Below, piece after piece: positions 35,577 to 45,000 of a stretch of 64,000 bases of DNA. The DNA comes from Paramacrobiotus metropolitanus. Taxonomy: Eukaryota; Tardigrada; Eutardigrada; Parachela; Macrobiotidae. The position numbers were made by a program, and so were the translations under genes. Numbering within the stretch: position 1 is the stretch's first letter; every line of letters begins with the position of its first letter. The stretch is taken from the NCBI RefSeq assembly GCF_019649055.1, contig NW_026570308.1:310001-374000 (forward strand), given 5' to 3'. The notes under the pieces were generated by a model. It was not told where the DNA came from and ran no database searches. It saw nothing but the letters and a program-made list of their open reading frames with translations.

Positions 35577-35720
35577 ACGGTATCTTCAGCGAAGAACCGT
35601 GCTGTTTCCTTAGCTGTGCAAGAGTTCAAGAGTTTCAGTCGTCGGTGTTCCTCGGTGTAGAGTCTTCAGCGAAGACCTACACTGGTGTCACCGATACTCG
35701 GCAAGGATTCAGCGAATCCT
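35577..35720 (+). promoter_or_regulatory. Three stem-loops with identical TTC-AGC-GAA tips
   Basis: Hairpins at 35577-35600 (ACGGT...ACCGT outer stem, CTTC/GAAG inner), 35655-35682 (12 pairs with one bulge) and 35704-35720 (7 pairs AGGATTC/GAATCCT) all close the triloop AGC. Tandem hairpins downstream of a primer site recall retroviral dimerisation or packaging signals. Confidence 0.65.
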
Positions 35721-36274
35721 AAGCCGTGGGCCACAAGCGGCGAAGCGCCAAAGGGGCGCACGGGACAAGACCAGATCAGACTCCTCCAAACTGGAGTAGA
35801 GCACCACTACTGTTGCTACGGCAGTCAGCCGGCACAGTAACAGACTAAAAGCGTGCGGCACAACCGCTACGGAAAAGCGGCAACGCGGGAGCGGATGGTG
35901 GAGAAGAAATTGGATCATTTGGATCATTTTCCCTGTGGAACGGACGGTCAACAGGTAGAAAACCGTTATTAATTACGGGATTGGTTAGACGGTAAAATCG
36001 TCAATTTTCATTGGTCCGTACTGAGCTGAGCATAGACGCAGGCGGAGTTTTTGCACACGGTGCGCATGTCTGGCCGCTGACCGTGACGTCAGGCAGATAT
36101 AAAATCTAAGTGGACTAACGTTATTGGTCAGTTATCTGAGCTGTGATTGGTCAAAATTTGAACTGAGTAAATTGAGCTAGCGGACCAATCAGAACGAAGT
36201 AAACAACCCGAATGGGGATTTTCCGTTGAACTCGAGTCGTAATGGAAAATTTGACTGAGATGAGATAATTGAGC

Positions 36275-36710
36275 TCGAAAGTGACCTTTATTTGAAATTG
36301 AGTTGGAAAGTGATCTTTAACTTAAAACCGAGTTGAAAAGTGACCTTTGATTAAATTGAGCTGGGAAGTGACCTTTTAACAGAAATCGAGCTGGAAAGTG
36401 ACCTTTGAGCTGAGTTGAGTTTGGAAGTGACCTTTAAGATCTAAAAGTAACTAACAGTGACCTTTATTGAAACGAAATTGAACCGAGTAATAGTACAGCG
36501 ATATCGGCAGCCGCAGGAAATTGCTCGTAAATGTGTTCCGAATTGTAAAAGCGGTTTCGAAAAATTGTCTGGAAAGTGACCTTTAGAGCAAAATTCTCGA
36601 ACTTTTTATCGAAAAAGTGACCTTTAAACGGGACTTAGCCGAAATTTTTCAATCGAAAAGTGACCTTTAACAGGGACTTAGAAAAATTTTGAAAGTACAA
36701 AGTGACCTTT
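36275..36710 (+). promoter_or_regulatory. Phased array of TGACCTTT motifs in the leader
   Basis: TGACCTT starts at 36282, 36341, 36369, 36399, 36428 and 36458, with a TGATCTT variant at 36311, a spacing of 28-30 bases. More copies start at 36577, 36618, 36661 and 36703, spaced 41-43. Units share a GAGTTGGAAA or GAGCTGGAAA lead. All ten are in the same orientation, opposite to most copies in the coding part. Confidence 0.8.
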
Positions 36711-36883
36711 AGGACAATTGAATAAACCATACAATAACGTGTGTGTGAGAACAATTGGCAGGGGCGTCAGAGTTATCCGATCAATATGGACAAGGACAAA
36801 GAGGAGCCGACATCTAACAGCAGTCAGGGAAGCAGAAGCTCCGCAGCTCACAGCAAGGTGCACCGAATCCGTACAAAAAGGAC

Positions 36884-39800
36884 TTGCACACGTACTCACG
36901 TCCAGTTGGACATGAGCGGAACACTCGAGCGCCTAAGGCATTCGAGAAGAAGGATTCGCGAGGCTCTGATAGTACCTATCAGAAGGCGCTCGAGGCGGTC
37001 GCCAATCAGGAAAGTTCCAGTGACGACCAGAAGCACACTCCCGCGCCTGCGGCGGGAAGTGAACCGATGAACCAGACAAAGGTCACTGGGGAGGATGGAA
37101 CCACACAAAAGGAAGTGGAAGCAGTCGGGGCATCACAGCTGGACGCTACCACTGTCGGAATTGACGAGCAGGATAAAAACGTGAACCTGGCTCAGATGGA
37201 AGTTGAAAAGACAAAGGTCACTGAAGAGGAACTTGCTGAACTGGGATTGGATGACCTTTCACTGAATGATAAAACCGCAGGCGATGACCTTTGGGCAACT
37301 CCAATGGTCTCAGATGATTCGAATGAATCGTACTTCACAGACGATGAAACGACGATAAATATGTCCTTCCAATCAGCGATGAGACAAGCCGACCGTGCTG
37401 AAGGGATAACACCTTTCAAAGAAATACCCGAGCATCTCATTGAACGGACACAGACTGGAAAGGTCATAAACGTACGACCGCCGTCACCGAATAGTCCCAC
37501 AGCGACTCTGAAGATCCGCGTCAAGGATCTGGAGACCGAACTCGACGCCAAGGAACGTCAGGCGATTAAGAAGAAACAGGAATATCATGACAGATTGATG
37601 ACACTTGAAACCCGATTGTATGAATTGGAACAACAACAGAGCGACTTGGAGAGCGCAGCGGATGAATGGAAAATCAAGTATGAACGACAAAAAGACATTG
37701 CGGATGAGTACCTAAAGATAGCAGATGACAGAGAAATGGAAGGTCATCTCGCCGTCAGTGACCTCAATGAAAGCATGTCAGAAGAGTCGGCGGAAAGGTC
37801 ACGGTACTTAGCCGAATTGAAGGACGAATGTGACCAGTTACGCCAAAAGGTCACCGAAGCAGAGGCAAAGCGGGACGAGTACGCGGCCAACCTTGCGGGC
37901 GTCACACAACGCTTAACAAAACTGGCAACGGAGACGTTTAAGCTCAGGAACGATCTGAAGCAGCGAGAGGAAGATATCAGCATTCTACAACATGAGTCGA
38001 AAGGTCACCAAAAACGTGCGGATGAAGCAGAAAAGCTACGCAACGACGCAATCAAGGCGATGCGTGAGGTGAGAGACATTTCAGCCACTGAAGGGGAACG
38101 CTTGAAAGAAGAAATTAAAAAGGTTAATGACGAAAACGAAAAGGTCACTGCGGATATTCAAAAGGTCACTAAAGAAGGGCTCAAATGGCAAAAGGAAGCA
38201 CGACGACTGGATACAATGGTTACGACATTAGAGCTGAAGGATAAAGAATGGCAACAACAGATCGCTCAAAAGAGCCAGGAAGTCACAAAGTTGAACACTG
38301 AATTGCTCGAGATGACTACTACGGCACTGGCGAAAGATGATGAGTTGATCGCGATCAAGGATCAGTTGAGATCAGCCGCTGGGCAGTATCAGCAACTCGA
38401 ACATGAAACGACTGAGTTGGTCGAGCACATCAAAAAAATGGAACGGGAAAATGAAAAGGTCACTCAGCAGGAATCTTTTAAACTGCAAGAACACCTACGA
38501 AAGGTCAACCTGGAAAATTCCGACTTAAGGAGAGAAAGAGAAGAATTTCATTTGAGAACTAAACGATTGGAAGACGAGAACAAGGCGCTCCAGACGTCCA
38601 ACAAGCACAAAGATGAACAACTCCTACAATACGGAGTTAAAACGGCAACAGTGGAGTCCCCTCCGCCCAGTTATAGTAAGGCACACGAAACGGGCACGGG
38701 CAAAAGCTTCCATTTCGAAATGCCATTACGAACTGGTACCGGTAAAGGAAGCGTGAAAACGGAGCGAAATGGCGAAAAGGTCAATGAGGATAGAGAGCAG
38801 TTGTCGGAAGGATACCCACATATGAGCCGGGGCGATCCCTCACAGTTCCCTCCGCACATCGAAACGAACGTCTTTGTCAACGAAGGACGACGGGACGAAC
38901 AATCTAGTCGGCAAGAACGCCCACGGAAGTCTCGCTATGCAAAGGAGAGGCGAAATACAAACGACGACGAAAGTGGCGAAGAGGAAGAGGATCAGAAAGC
39001 GCAATCGGGATTTGCACTAGCAAAGGCGCTCAACTCTATGGCCAGAAAAACGCCACTCGTGACCTTTGATGGCAGTCGTGATACTGTGAATGGCTGGACC
39101 AGACTGGTAAAAGATACGCAGAGAACTTACCAGCTCACCGACGATCAGATCATGATCGAGATAGCCAGTGCGGTGAAAGGTCCTGCCAAAACCTGGTTTG
39201 AAAGCGAAAAAGATATCGCGTCAGAAGACGGGATCGAATATTCAGTAACAGAATGGATGGACAAATTTAAAGATGAATACGGTGATCGAGATGAAGAAGT
39301 CCTAGGCCTACGTGAGGCCTATGCAAGAAAATTCGAATTGGGAAAAGAATCGCTTGACCAATACTATCAAGCGATGATGCGATTCAAAGCAAAGAGAATC
39401 ATAACCGAAAAACAAGCTGTGGGATTCCTGATTGAAGGATGCCGAGTGGATAACGAACTCTACAAGGCACTGCGTACACAAAAGTGCAGAACGCCAACTG
39501 ACGTAAAGGACTTCTTCAGACATTGGGCCACCGGCGAAGATAAATATAAAGCGCCTAAAGGTCAACGTAATCAAGATTACGCGACTATCCGCCAAGGCCA
39601 AGTTGAAAATGTACCACAACAGAGGATGGCAGCTGCACCAGTCCAGCAGCAAATGGAATACCGTGTGGAGACTCCGGTCAGAGAGGTCACCGAAAGAGTG
39701 ACCTTTATCGATGGTCAGACGGGACAACCGATAACGTACGCAATGGTAGCGGCAATACAAGCGGCGGCTCAAGTAAGACCGGCACAGCAGAATGTGGTCC

Positions 39801-40180
39801 CACCGGCACCACAGAACGTGGCCCCTTTGAATACTGGGTTACCACAACAAGGAAATGGATATGGAAATGGGAACTGGAACGGAGGTCAAGGAAACTTCCA
39901 AGGTCAAGGTCAAGGCAGCTTCCAGCCAAATAGAAATCAGAATAACTTCCAGCAGAATCAAGGGTCACGAACGGAGTTTAAGTTCCAGATGATTGATGGA
40001 TGGGTGGCGAACAATGCGCAGATGTGCCAATACTGTATGTATGGCAACCACCAGACCCAAGGATGCAAGTTCGCGAACACACCACCAGAACAGAACCGAA
40101 CCTGTTTGCCTTTAGAGAATGGCAACGCCTGCGCGACCTGGGTGGTTGGCGCCAAGCAGTGGCAAACGGATACGACCTAA
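36884..40180 (+). CDS. gag: Gag-like polyprotein: coiled coil, capsid domain, CCHC knuckle
   Basis: This frame is open from 36818; its first ATG is at 37067. The better-placed ATG at 36786 is in another frame, so a frame break near 36820-36870 is likely. Domains (residues counted from 36884): acidic start; very long coiled coil about 208-580 (KDLETELDAKERQ onward); basic linker; capsid-like retrotransposon Gag domain about 722-890 (TFDGSRDTVNGW, TWFESEKD, AYARKFELGKESLDQYYQ); Q/N/G-rich stretch; a canonical zinc knuckle C-X2-C-X4-H-X4-C at about 1047-1060. The coiled coil before the capsid is far longer than in typical gypsy Gag. Gag packages the RNA and forms the particle. The frame ends at TAA just after the knuckle, where the -1 frame is open. 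Confidence 0.8.
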   Translation: MHTYSRPVGHERNTRAPKAFEKKDSRGSDSTYQKALEAVANQESSSDDQKHTPAPAAGSEPMNQTKVTGEDGTTQKEVEAVGASQLDATTVGIDEQDKNVNLAQMEVEKTKVTEEELAELGLDDLSLNDKTAGDDLWATPMVSDDSNESYFTDDETTINMSFQSAMRQADRAEGITPFKEIPEHLIERTQTGKVINVRPPSPNSPTATLKIRVKDLETELDAKERQAIKKKQEYHDRLMTLETRLYELEQQQSDLESAADEWKIKYERQKDIADEYLKIADDREMEGHLAVSDLNESMSEESAERSRYLAELKDECDQLRQKVTEAEAKRDEYAANLAGVTQRLTKLATETFKLRNDLKQREEDISILQHESKGHQKRADEAEKLRNDAIKAMREVRDISATEGERLKEEIKKVNDENEKVTADIQKVTKEGLKWQKEARRLDTMVTTLELKDKEWQQQIAQKSQEVTKLNTELLEMTTTALAKDDELIAIKDQLRSAAGQYQQLEHETTELVEHIKKMERENEKVTQQESFKLQEHLRKVNLENSDLRREREEFHLRTKRLEDENKALQTSNKHKDEQLLQYGVKTATVESPPPSYSKAHETGTGKSFHFEMPLRTGTGKGSVKTERNGEKVNEDREQLSEGYPHMSRGDPSQFPPHIETNVFVNEGRRDEQSSRQERPRKSRYAKERRNTNDDESGEEEEDQKAQSGFALAKALNSMARKTPLVTFDGSRDTVNGWTRLVKDTQRTYQLTDDQIMIEIASAVKGPAKTWFESEKDIASEDGIEYSVTEWMDKFKDEYGDRDEEVLGLREAYARKFELGKESLDQYYQAMMRFKAKRIITEKQAVGFLIEGCRVDNELYKALRTQKCRTPTDVKDFFRHWATGEDKYKAPKGQRNQDYATIRQGQVENVPQQRMAAAPVQQQMEYRVETPVREVTERVTFIDGQTGQPITYAMVAAIQAAAQVRPAQQNVVPPAPQNVAPLNTGLPQQGNGYGNGNWNGGQGNFQGQGQGSFQPNRNQNNFQQNQGSRTEFKFQMIDGWVANNAQMCQYCMYGNHQTQGCKFANTPPEQNRTCLPLENGNACATWVVGAKQWQTDTT

Positions 40181-40539
40181 TCGCCCAATGGTATCAAGCG
40201 AAAGCCAGCTTCCCAAATCAGCAAGGAAACGGAAATTATGGAAACGGAAACGGCGGACAAGGCGGTGGCAATCGTGGCGGTTTCCGTGGCGGCTTCAGAG
40301 GAAGGAACAGAGGCTTTGGCCGCGGAAACTACCGCAACGGCGGAAACGGAGGCGGCCAAGGAAACTTTCAACAAAGTGGAGGCGGCCAAAATAATGGTGG
40401 TGGCCAGAATAACGGAGGCGGACAAAATTATGTCCCGGTAAATAACGGTGGACAAGGAAACGTGCAAGGAAATGGACAAGGCGCGCAACAAGGTGGGGCG
40501 CCGGTTCAGGAAACGGGCAAGATCAGTAGACACCGGTGA
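39997..40539 (+). CDS. Gag continuation in the -1 frame: RGG/GN-rich tail
   Basis: Open from 39997 to TGA at 40537, overlapping the end of gag. The useful part (about 40110-40530) is rich in Gly, Asn, Arg and Gln with RGGF and RGRNRGFGRG motifs, an RGG-type RNA-binding composition that would suit a nucleocapsid tail. No canonical -1 slippery heptamer is seen in the overlap, so a single-base change in this copy is as likely as programmed frameshifting. Confidence 0.5.
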   Translation, partial: WMGGEQCADVPILYVWQPPDPRMQVREHTTRTEPNLFAFREWQRLRDLGGWRQAVANGYDLIAQWYQAKASFPNQQGNGNYGNGNGGQGGGNRGGFRGGFRGRNRGFGRGNYRNGGNGGGQGNFQQSGGGQNNGGGQNNGGGQNYVPVNNGGQGNVQGNGQGAQQGGAPVQETGKISRHR

Positions 40540-41632
40540 GCCTACTGATCGACCCGACCCGAAACCACCGGATAAACGGGGAAGGGAAAGGTCACTGCAG
40601 AATGGTACTGCAGTGAACGCGAAGAGTGCAACGGCTATATGGATGCCGCCACAGCAAAGCGAAACGGCTAGATGGATGTCGTCATTGCAAAAGGAAATTG
40701 AAACGGCTATAAGGATGCCGTCACGGCAGCAAAACGAACTGGTTATCGGGAAACCAGTACAAGTGGATAAAAGGTCACCGCAGAATGGTACTGCGAGTGG
40801 AAACGCGCAACGGGACCAAAGGTCACCGCAGAATGGTACTGCGAGGGGAAATTGTCGTGACGGTAGCGCGACACTGCGAACAGCGCAGCAAAATGAAAGG
40901 TCACCGTATTGCAGCGAGGAAGTGTTAGCGCAACGACGCGCACAACGAAACGCAAAGATTCAACAGGCGCTTCTGAATCAAAAGAAACCGCAGAACGACA
41001 CTGCGCAAGAGGAAAACGAGCAACATGCGAAATTCCGAAAATACTTGGCAGAAAATGATAAAGTGAATGAGTCACGTTGCGACTGTTACGGAGGGATAAA
41101 GCCAAAGTTCTGGAATTGCCCAGAGGACGAAGATGAGAAGTTGATAAGGCAAAAATGGATGGAGCACAATACCACTGCAAACAGAAAAGATGAAAGGTCA
41201 CCTTCCGTAGGAAAAGTCCAAGTGAAAGGTCAAGGAGCGAGTGCGAACGCTAAAAGTCACGGTGAAAGCATTGTGATAAAAGGTCAAGAAACAGACTTGA
41301 CACTGCGAACAGCGCAGCAAAAGAATAGCGAACTGGCACAACAAAACTCCGATGATTCACTTGTGGATGCAGTAACCCTGCAACGGAAGGAAATATGGCG
41401 AAAAGTGGCCTACAGACCGAACGGGAATCACGGGATGTGGATACCCGTAACGCCGAAAGCGAAACAGAAAGAGAGAATGTCTCAAGAAGATTTCTGGGAC
41501 ATGCGAGAACTGCGAACGCAACATGACAGAAAACGACTGGAAGAATTCGTTACCGGGAAAGAAGTCAAAGGTCACCGAACCTTGCTCCAGTATTCAATGC
41601 AATTGAATACAAGAATGCACAAGCTGATCTGA
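40442..41632 (+). CDS. Repeat-rich bridge ORF between gag and protease
   Basis: Same frame as gag but separated from it by stops. Hydrophilic, charged and Gln-rich. It contains repeats encoded by AAAGGTCACCGCAGAATGG-type units (RSPQNGTA at about 40775 and 40823, RSLQNGTA near 40592) and LRTAQQ units from an ACTGCGAACAGCGCAGCA repeat near 40871 and 41300. No domain recognised. The repeats and octamers suggest growth by duplication of octamer-bearing segments. Possibly the C-terminal part of Gag or a spacer. Confidence 0.5.
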   Translation: MTVDKETCKEMDKARNKVGRRFRKRARSVDTGEPTDRPDPKPPDKRGRERSLQNGTAVNAKSATAIWMPPQQSETARWMSSLQKEIETAIRMPSRQQNELVIGKPVQVDKRSPQNGTASGNAQRDQRSPQNGTARGNCRDGSATLRTAQQNERSPYCSEEVLAQRRAQRNAKIQQALLNQKKPQNDTAQEENEQHAKFRKYLAENDKVNESRCDCYGGIKPKFWNCPEDEDEKLIRQKWMEHNTTANRKDERSPSVGKVQVKGQGASANAKSHGESIVIKGQETDLTLRTAQQKNSELAQQNSDDSLVDAVTLQRKEIWRKVAYRPNGNHGMWIPVTPKAKQKERMSQEDFWDMRELRTQHDRKRLEEFVTGKEVKGHRTLLQYSMQLNTRMHKLI

Positions 41633-41765
41633 ATAACCCGCGAAACGCACCGCCGGAAAATAAACCGCTGAATTATGGAGAAAAAGTCCCCATACAAAAG
41701 CTGACAGGCGGCGGATTTATTATAAAGCGCAATGAAAGGTCACGGGACTTATCACAAGCATTGTG
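41527..41765 (+). CDS. Short -1 frame bridge segment
   Basis: Open only between TGA at 41524 and TGA at 41764. It overlaps the end of the previous frame and the start of the next, and has a protein-like composition (APVFNAIEYKNAQ, LNYGEKVPIQKL). It is most simply the continuation of the bridge protein across a frame change. No domain. Confidence 0.35.
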
Positions 41766-42067
41766 ATAAGTCCCGTGAGAGAAATGAAAACCGCAAAGAG
41801 GAATTGATCCACGAGACGATAAACGAATTGACTAAAGGTCACGTGGACAGTACAAAAGCAAATCCGCAAGTGCAGAATAATGAAAAGGCCACCAGTGGTA
41901 AAATGGCTGCAGAGAAGCAAGCGGATAAGGAAAAACCGCAGAAATTCTACGATGTCCGAACTGACGTGCCACACAGGATCGACAAGTTGAGGGAGATACT
42001 GAAAGGTCATAGCACTCCGGCGAAAGGGCAAGCGCTTCCCGATATGGATCGGGACCAGTATCGTTAA
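41726..42067 (+). CDS. Bridge segment, charged, precedes protease
   Basis: About 110 codons, highly charged (KDRE-rich), with an ATG at 41732. It overlaps the perfect hairpin at 41741-41777 and runs to TAA just before the protease frame, which is already open from 42013. No recognised domain. Confidence 0.4.
   Translation, partial: SAMKGHGTYHKHCDKSRERNENRKEELIHETINELTKGHVDSTKANPQVQNNEKATSGKMAAEKQADKEKPQKFYDVRTDVPHRIDKLREILKGHSTPAKGQALPDMDRDQYR
41741..41777 (+). promoter_or_regulatory. Perfect 16-bp hairpin at a frame junction
   Basis: CACGGGACTTATCACA and its exact complement are separated by AGCAT. It lies exactly where one frame closes (41764) and the next begins (41726-41732), next to an AAAGGTCA octamer. 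Confidence 0.75.
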
Positions 42068-42072
42068 TTCCT

Positions 42073-45000
42073 GTGAAATGCAAGATACACACATTGAAGA
42101 TTCAAAACGGAAAATTGCCCAAAAGAATTGAAGCGTACACTCACGAAGTGAAAGTGGGAGACATAAAGGTCAACGCAATGTTGGACACCGGCGCTGAGAC
42201 GTCGCTGATCAGCAAACCGTTTTGCGAAAAGAATGGACTGCACATGCTCCCATTGCCACCAGACAGATTGGTGAAGATAAACGGAATTAGTGGAACGTCA
42301 GGATTCCTGGTGACACATTACTGCGTAGCACCAGTGACCTTAAGGAAAAAGACTAGTGAACATTCATTTTACGTCCGACCGAAGTGTGACGATGTACAGG
42401 TGCTACTGGGATTCGACTTCTTGGAGAAGAAGTTCGTATTAATGGATAATGAAGGCGAAGAAGAGAAAGAAGACGACCCGAAACCGATCGCTAAAGTTCA
42501 AGTCGGAAAGGTCACCGAACTTGTACAACAGACGGGAAATGCTCAAACGGTTAATAAAACGCTAATCCCAGTACCAGAGGCACCGGGAAAGGCAAATGAA
42601 ATGAAGACGAAAAAGGAATTGTCACCATTTGAGCAGTTGAAATTGATCCAACAGGAGATTGAAAACACACTAAACCGGACAATGCTGACACAAAAGGGAA
42701 GAGAAAAGATCATCCCAGTACCAGAGGCACCGGGAATGACGAGAGTGCAGCAGAACGAGACTAGCCAACGGACAATCCCGGTACCAGAGGCACCAGAGAA
42801 GAAAAGTGAAAGTGGAGATGTCCAAAAAGTGAACGAGAGGAAAAAGGAGCCGCTTGCGCCAGACACGGATGGGGCGATCATATTTCTCCCGGACGGGAGA
42901 AGTATGATCGCAGATAACTGTGAGCGAGGAGCCACAGAAAAAGAATGTGTTGAAAAAGTTATCCCAGTACCAGAGGCACCGGGAACGAAGGATGAAAGGT
43001 CACCAGTTGAAAACTTGGCGTCAGAGCTGGACCCGAAAAACGTCAGCAAGACCTTTTTCGAACCACGATCTGCTACCGAAAATGAAATCGAAGAAAAAGA
43101 TTTGCAGAGAGTACCAGAGCGTACCCCGAACTTTTTCGAACCTCGATCTGCTACCGAGAATGACGAAAGGTCACCAGCACTTGGAGAGATAGCTGCCACA
43201 CAGAAAGAAGCGACAGCCGCAGCGAAACAATCGCTTATACCTAACACAGAGTGGGCAAAGCCTATCCCAGTACCAGAGGCACTGGGAGTAAAGTCGGCTG
43301 AAGTAGGAAAGGACAAAAAGAGTGAAAGGTTACGGATATTGAGACGAATAGCTGAAGAAGAACAGATGTTCGCGAGCGAAATCCGCAACAAAGCGCTTGA
43401 ACAGTTGAAAGGTCATCAACTGAACAATGAAACAGAGATTATTGAACTATCCTCCGACGAATCCAGTATAACAGAAATCGAATGTGAGCAGAAAACCACA
43501 ACACAGGAGAAGGTGGTTGCTAACCCGCAAATGAGTCGAAGGATATTAACTCCAGAAGAACGAATGGGGAGCTGCGGACACGGTTATTACGAGGATCCGT
43601 GCAGAGTGCAACCACAATGGGAATGCACTGAATGTTGCCAAAACGCTTCCCAAGATGACCTTTCAGAATGGCCGAGATGTAACGCCGCACTGGCAGATCT
43701 TAAAGGTCACGTCCAAAAAGAAGTGAAAAGCATTATGCGGACAAACGAAATGTGGAAGCCACACATTGAGCGGTATCATTGGAGCAGATATCGGACTTGG
43801 CTGTCATGTGTGAAAAATTTCATTACGGGGAGAGGAAAATGGCTGAACCATTGGCAGCAACGTATGGATAACGGAATCCAAGATCCTCTTGACCCGGTAT
43901 CAACTGAGCGAAAACTTGAAAGAGAGATAGACTCAATGAACGAGGAAGTACAGCTATGGGAAGAAGCGAGAATAGAATTGTTCTGGGACTTCCGCATAAA
44001 TCACATGTACAAAGGTCAAGGGAGAACAGTTATCTTTCCAACGGGACTCGGTACACCGGTATATGAGTCAGTAGTGGTGTTCTGCAAAGCACTAAAAGAA
44101 GATAACTGGGATATATTTGATAAATATTGGACGAAATTTGAAGCGGAGATTCCTATATTCGACATAAAGGAAATGCGAGAGTTGCAAGTAACCCGGAAAA
44201 GAAGGTTACCGGGGTTGATGATAAAAAAGAAGGTGACCTTTGCACCAGATCCAGATGGAGTGGAATACCCAGAACGAGGCGGTGATACATGGTGCATGTA
44301 TGAAACGATTCCAAGTGACGACTGGGTCACTGAAGAGCTGATGGCAAATTGCGTTTTCGTTGGTCCTAAACGACCTAAAGGTTATGAAACAGTCCAACAG
44401 GAGGAAGTTGATAACGTGACTGCAAAAGAAACAGAAAAGGAGGAAACGGCCAAAGAAATAGCTGAAGGAGGCTCGAATGAAACAGAAGAATCGCATACAT
44501 CGGCCTTCAATATCGCACAGATGCTAACGGATAGAGGCGAAATGTGGAAAAAGTTCAAAGAGGAAGTTGAGAGGATATCAAATGAACAGCAGAACCCAGT
44601 AACTGAGGCAAAAAACGGGGAAAGGTCACTCGACAACGGTGAGGAAGGTCCGCCGGTCGAGTTGACCGAAAAGCCATTAAAGAACCTTGAAAAGATTGAC
44701 GATTTGGAAAGGTCAAAGCAGGTGGAAGAAAGGTCAAACTCCGACCAATCAGAAAGGTCGCCAACAAGAGTACGGGTAACAAGGTGCTATCCGAGAATCG
44801 CCGCACGAAATGGGCGAAAGGCAAAGGAAGCGGACAAACCTCTGCTCAAAAATTCGAAAGCGAAAAAACTTAGCGATTCGCGAGAAAACGGAAGTGACCT
44901 TTCATCAGATGATGAAGGAGTTGATGAGCGTCCACTTGAAAAGGCTGACAAAGGTCAAGCCGCTGCACAAGAATACGAGAGCAGCGATTCGGACTCGGAA

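Larger units (their letters stand above)
35395..36785 (+). promoter_or_regulatory. Long structured 5' leader
   Basis: About 1.4 kb separate the primer site from the first plausible ATG (36786). It contains three adjacent stem-loops with the same TTC-AGC-GAA tip (35577-35720), a GGCCACAAGCGGCGAA block at 35729-35744 shared with the 3' region, and a phased array of GTGACCTTT motifs (36275-36710). No long open frame. A donor-like CAGGTAGAA occurs near 35952. Packaging, dimerisation or splicing roles are inference. Confidence 0.7.

Noticed and set aside
41520-41765. Slippery heptamers at the gag-pol bridge junctions
   Set aside because: GGGAAAG at 41555 and AAAGGGC at 42023 are in the wrong codon phase for the frames concerned.
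42543-43391. 282-codon minus-strand frame opposite pol
   Set aside because: Ser/Phe-rich shadow of the charged, repeat-rich linker. No domain or start context. The same holds for the minus-strand frames at 48498, 50390 and 51980.
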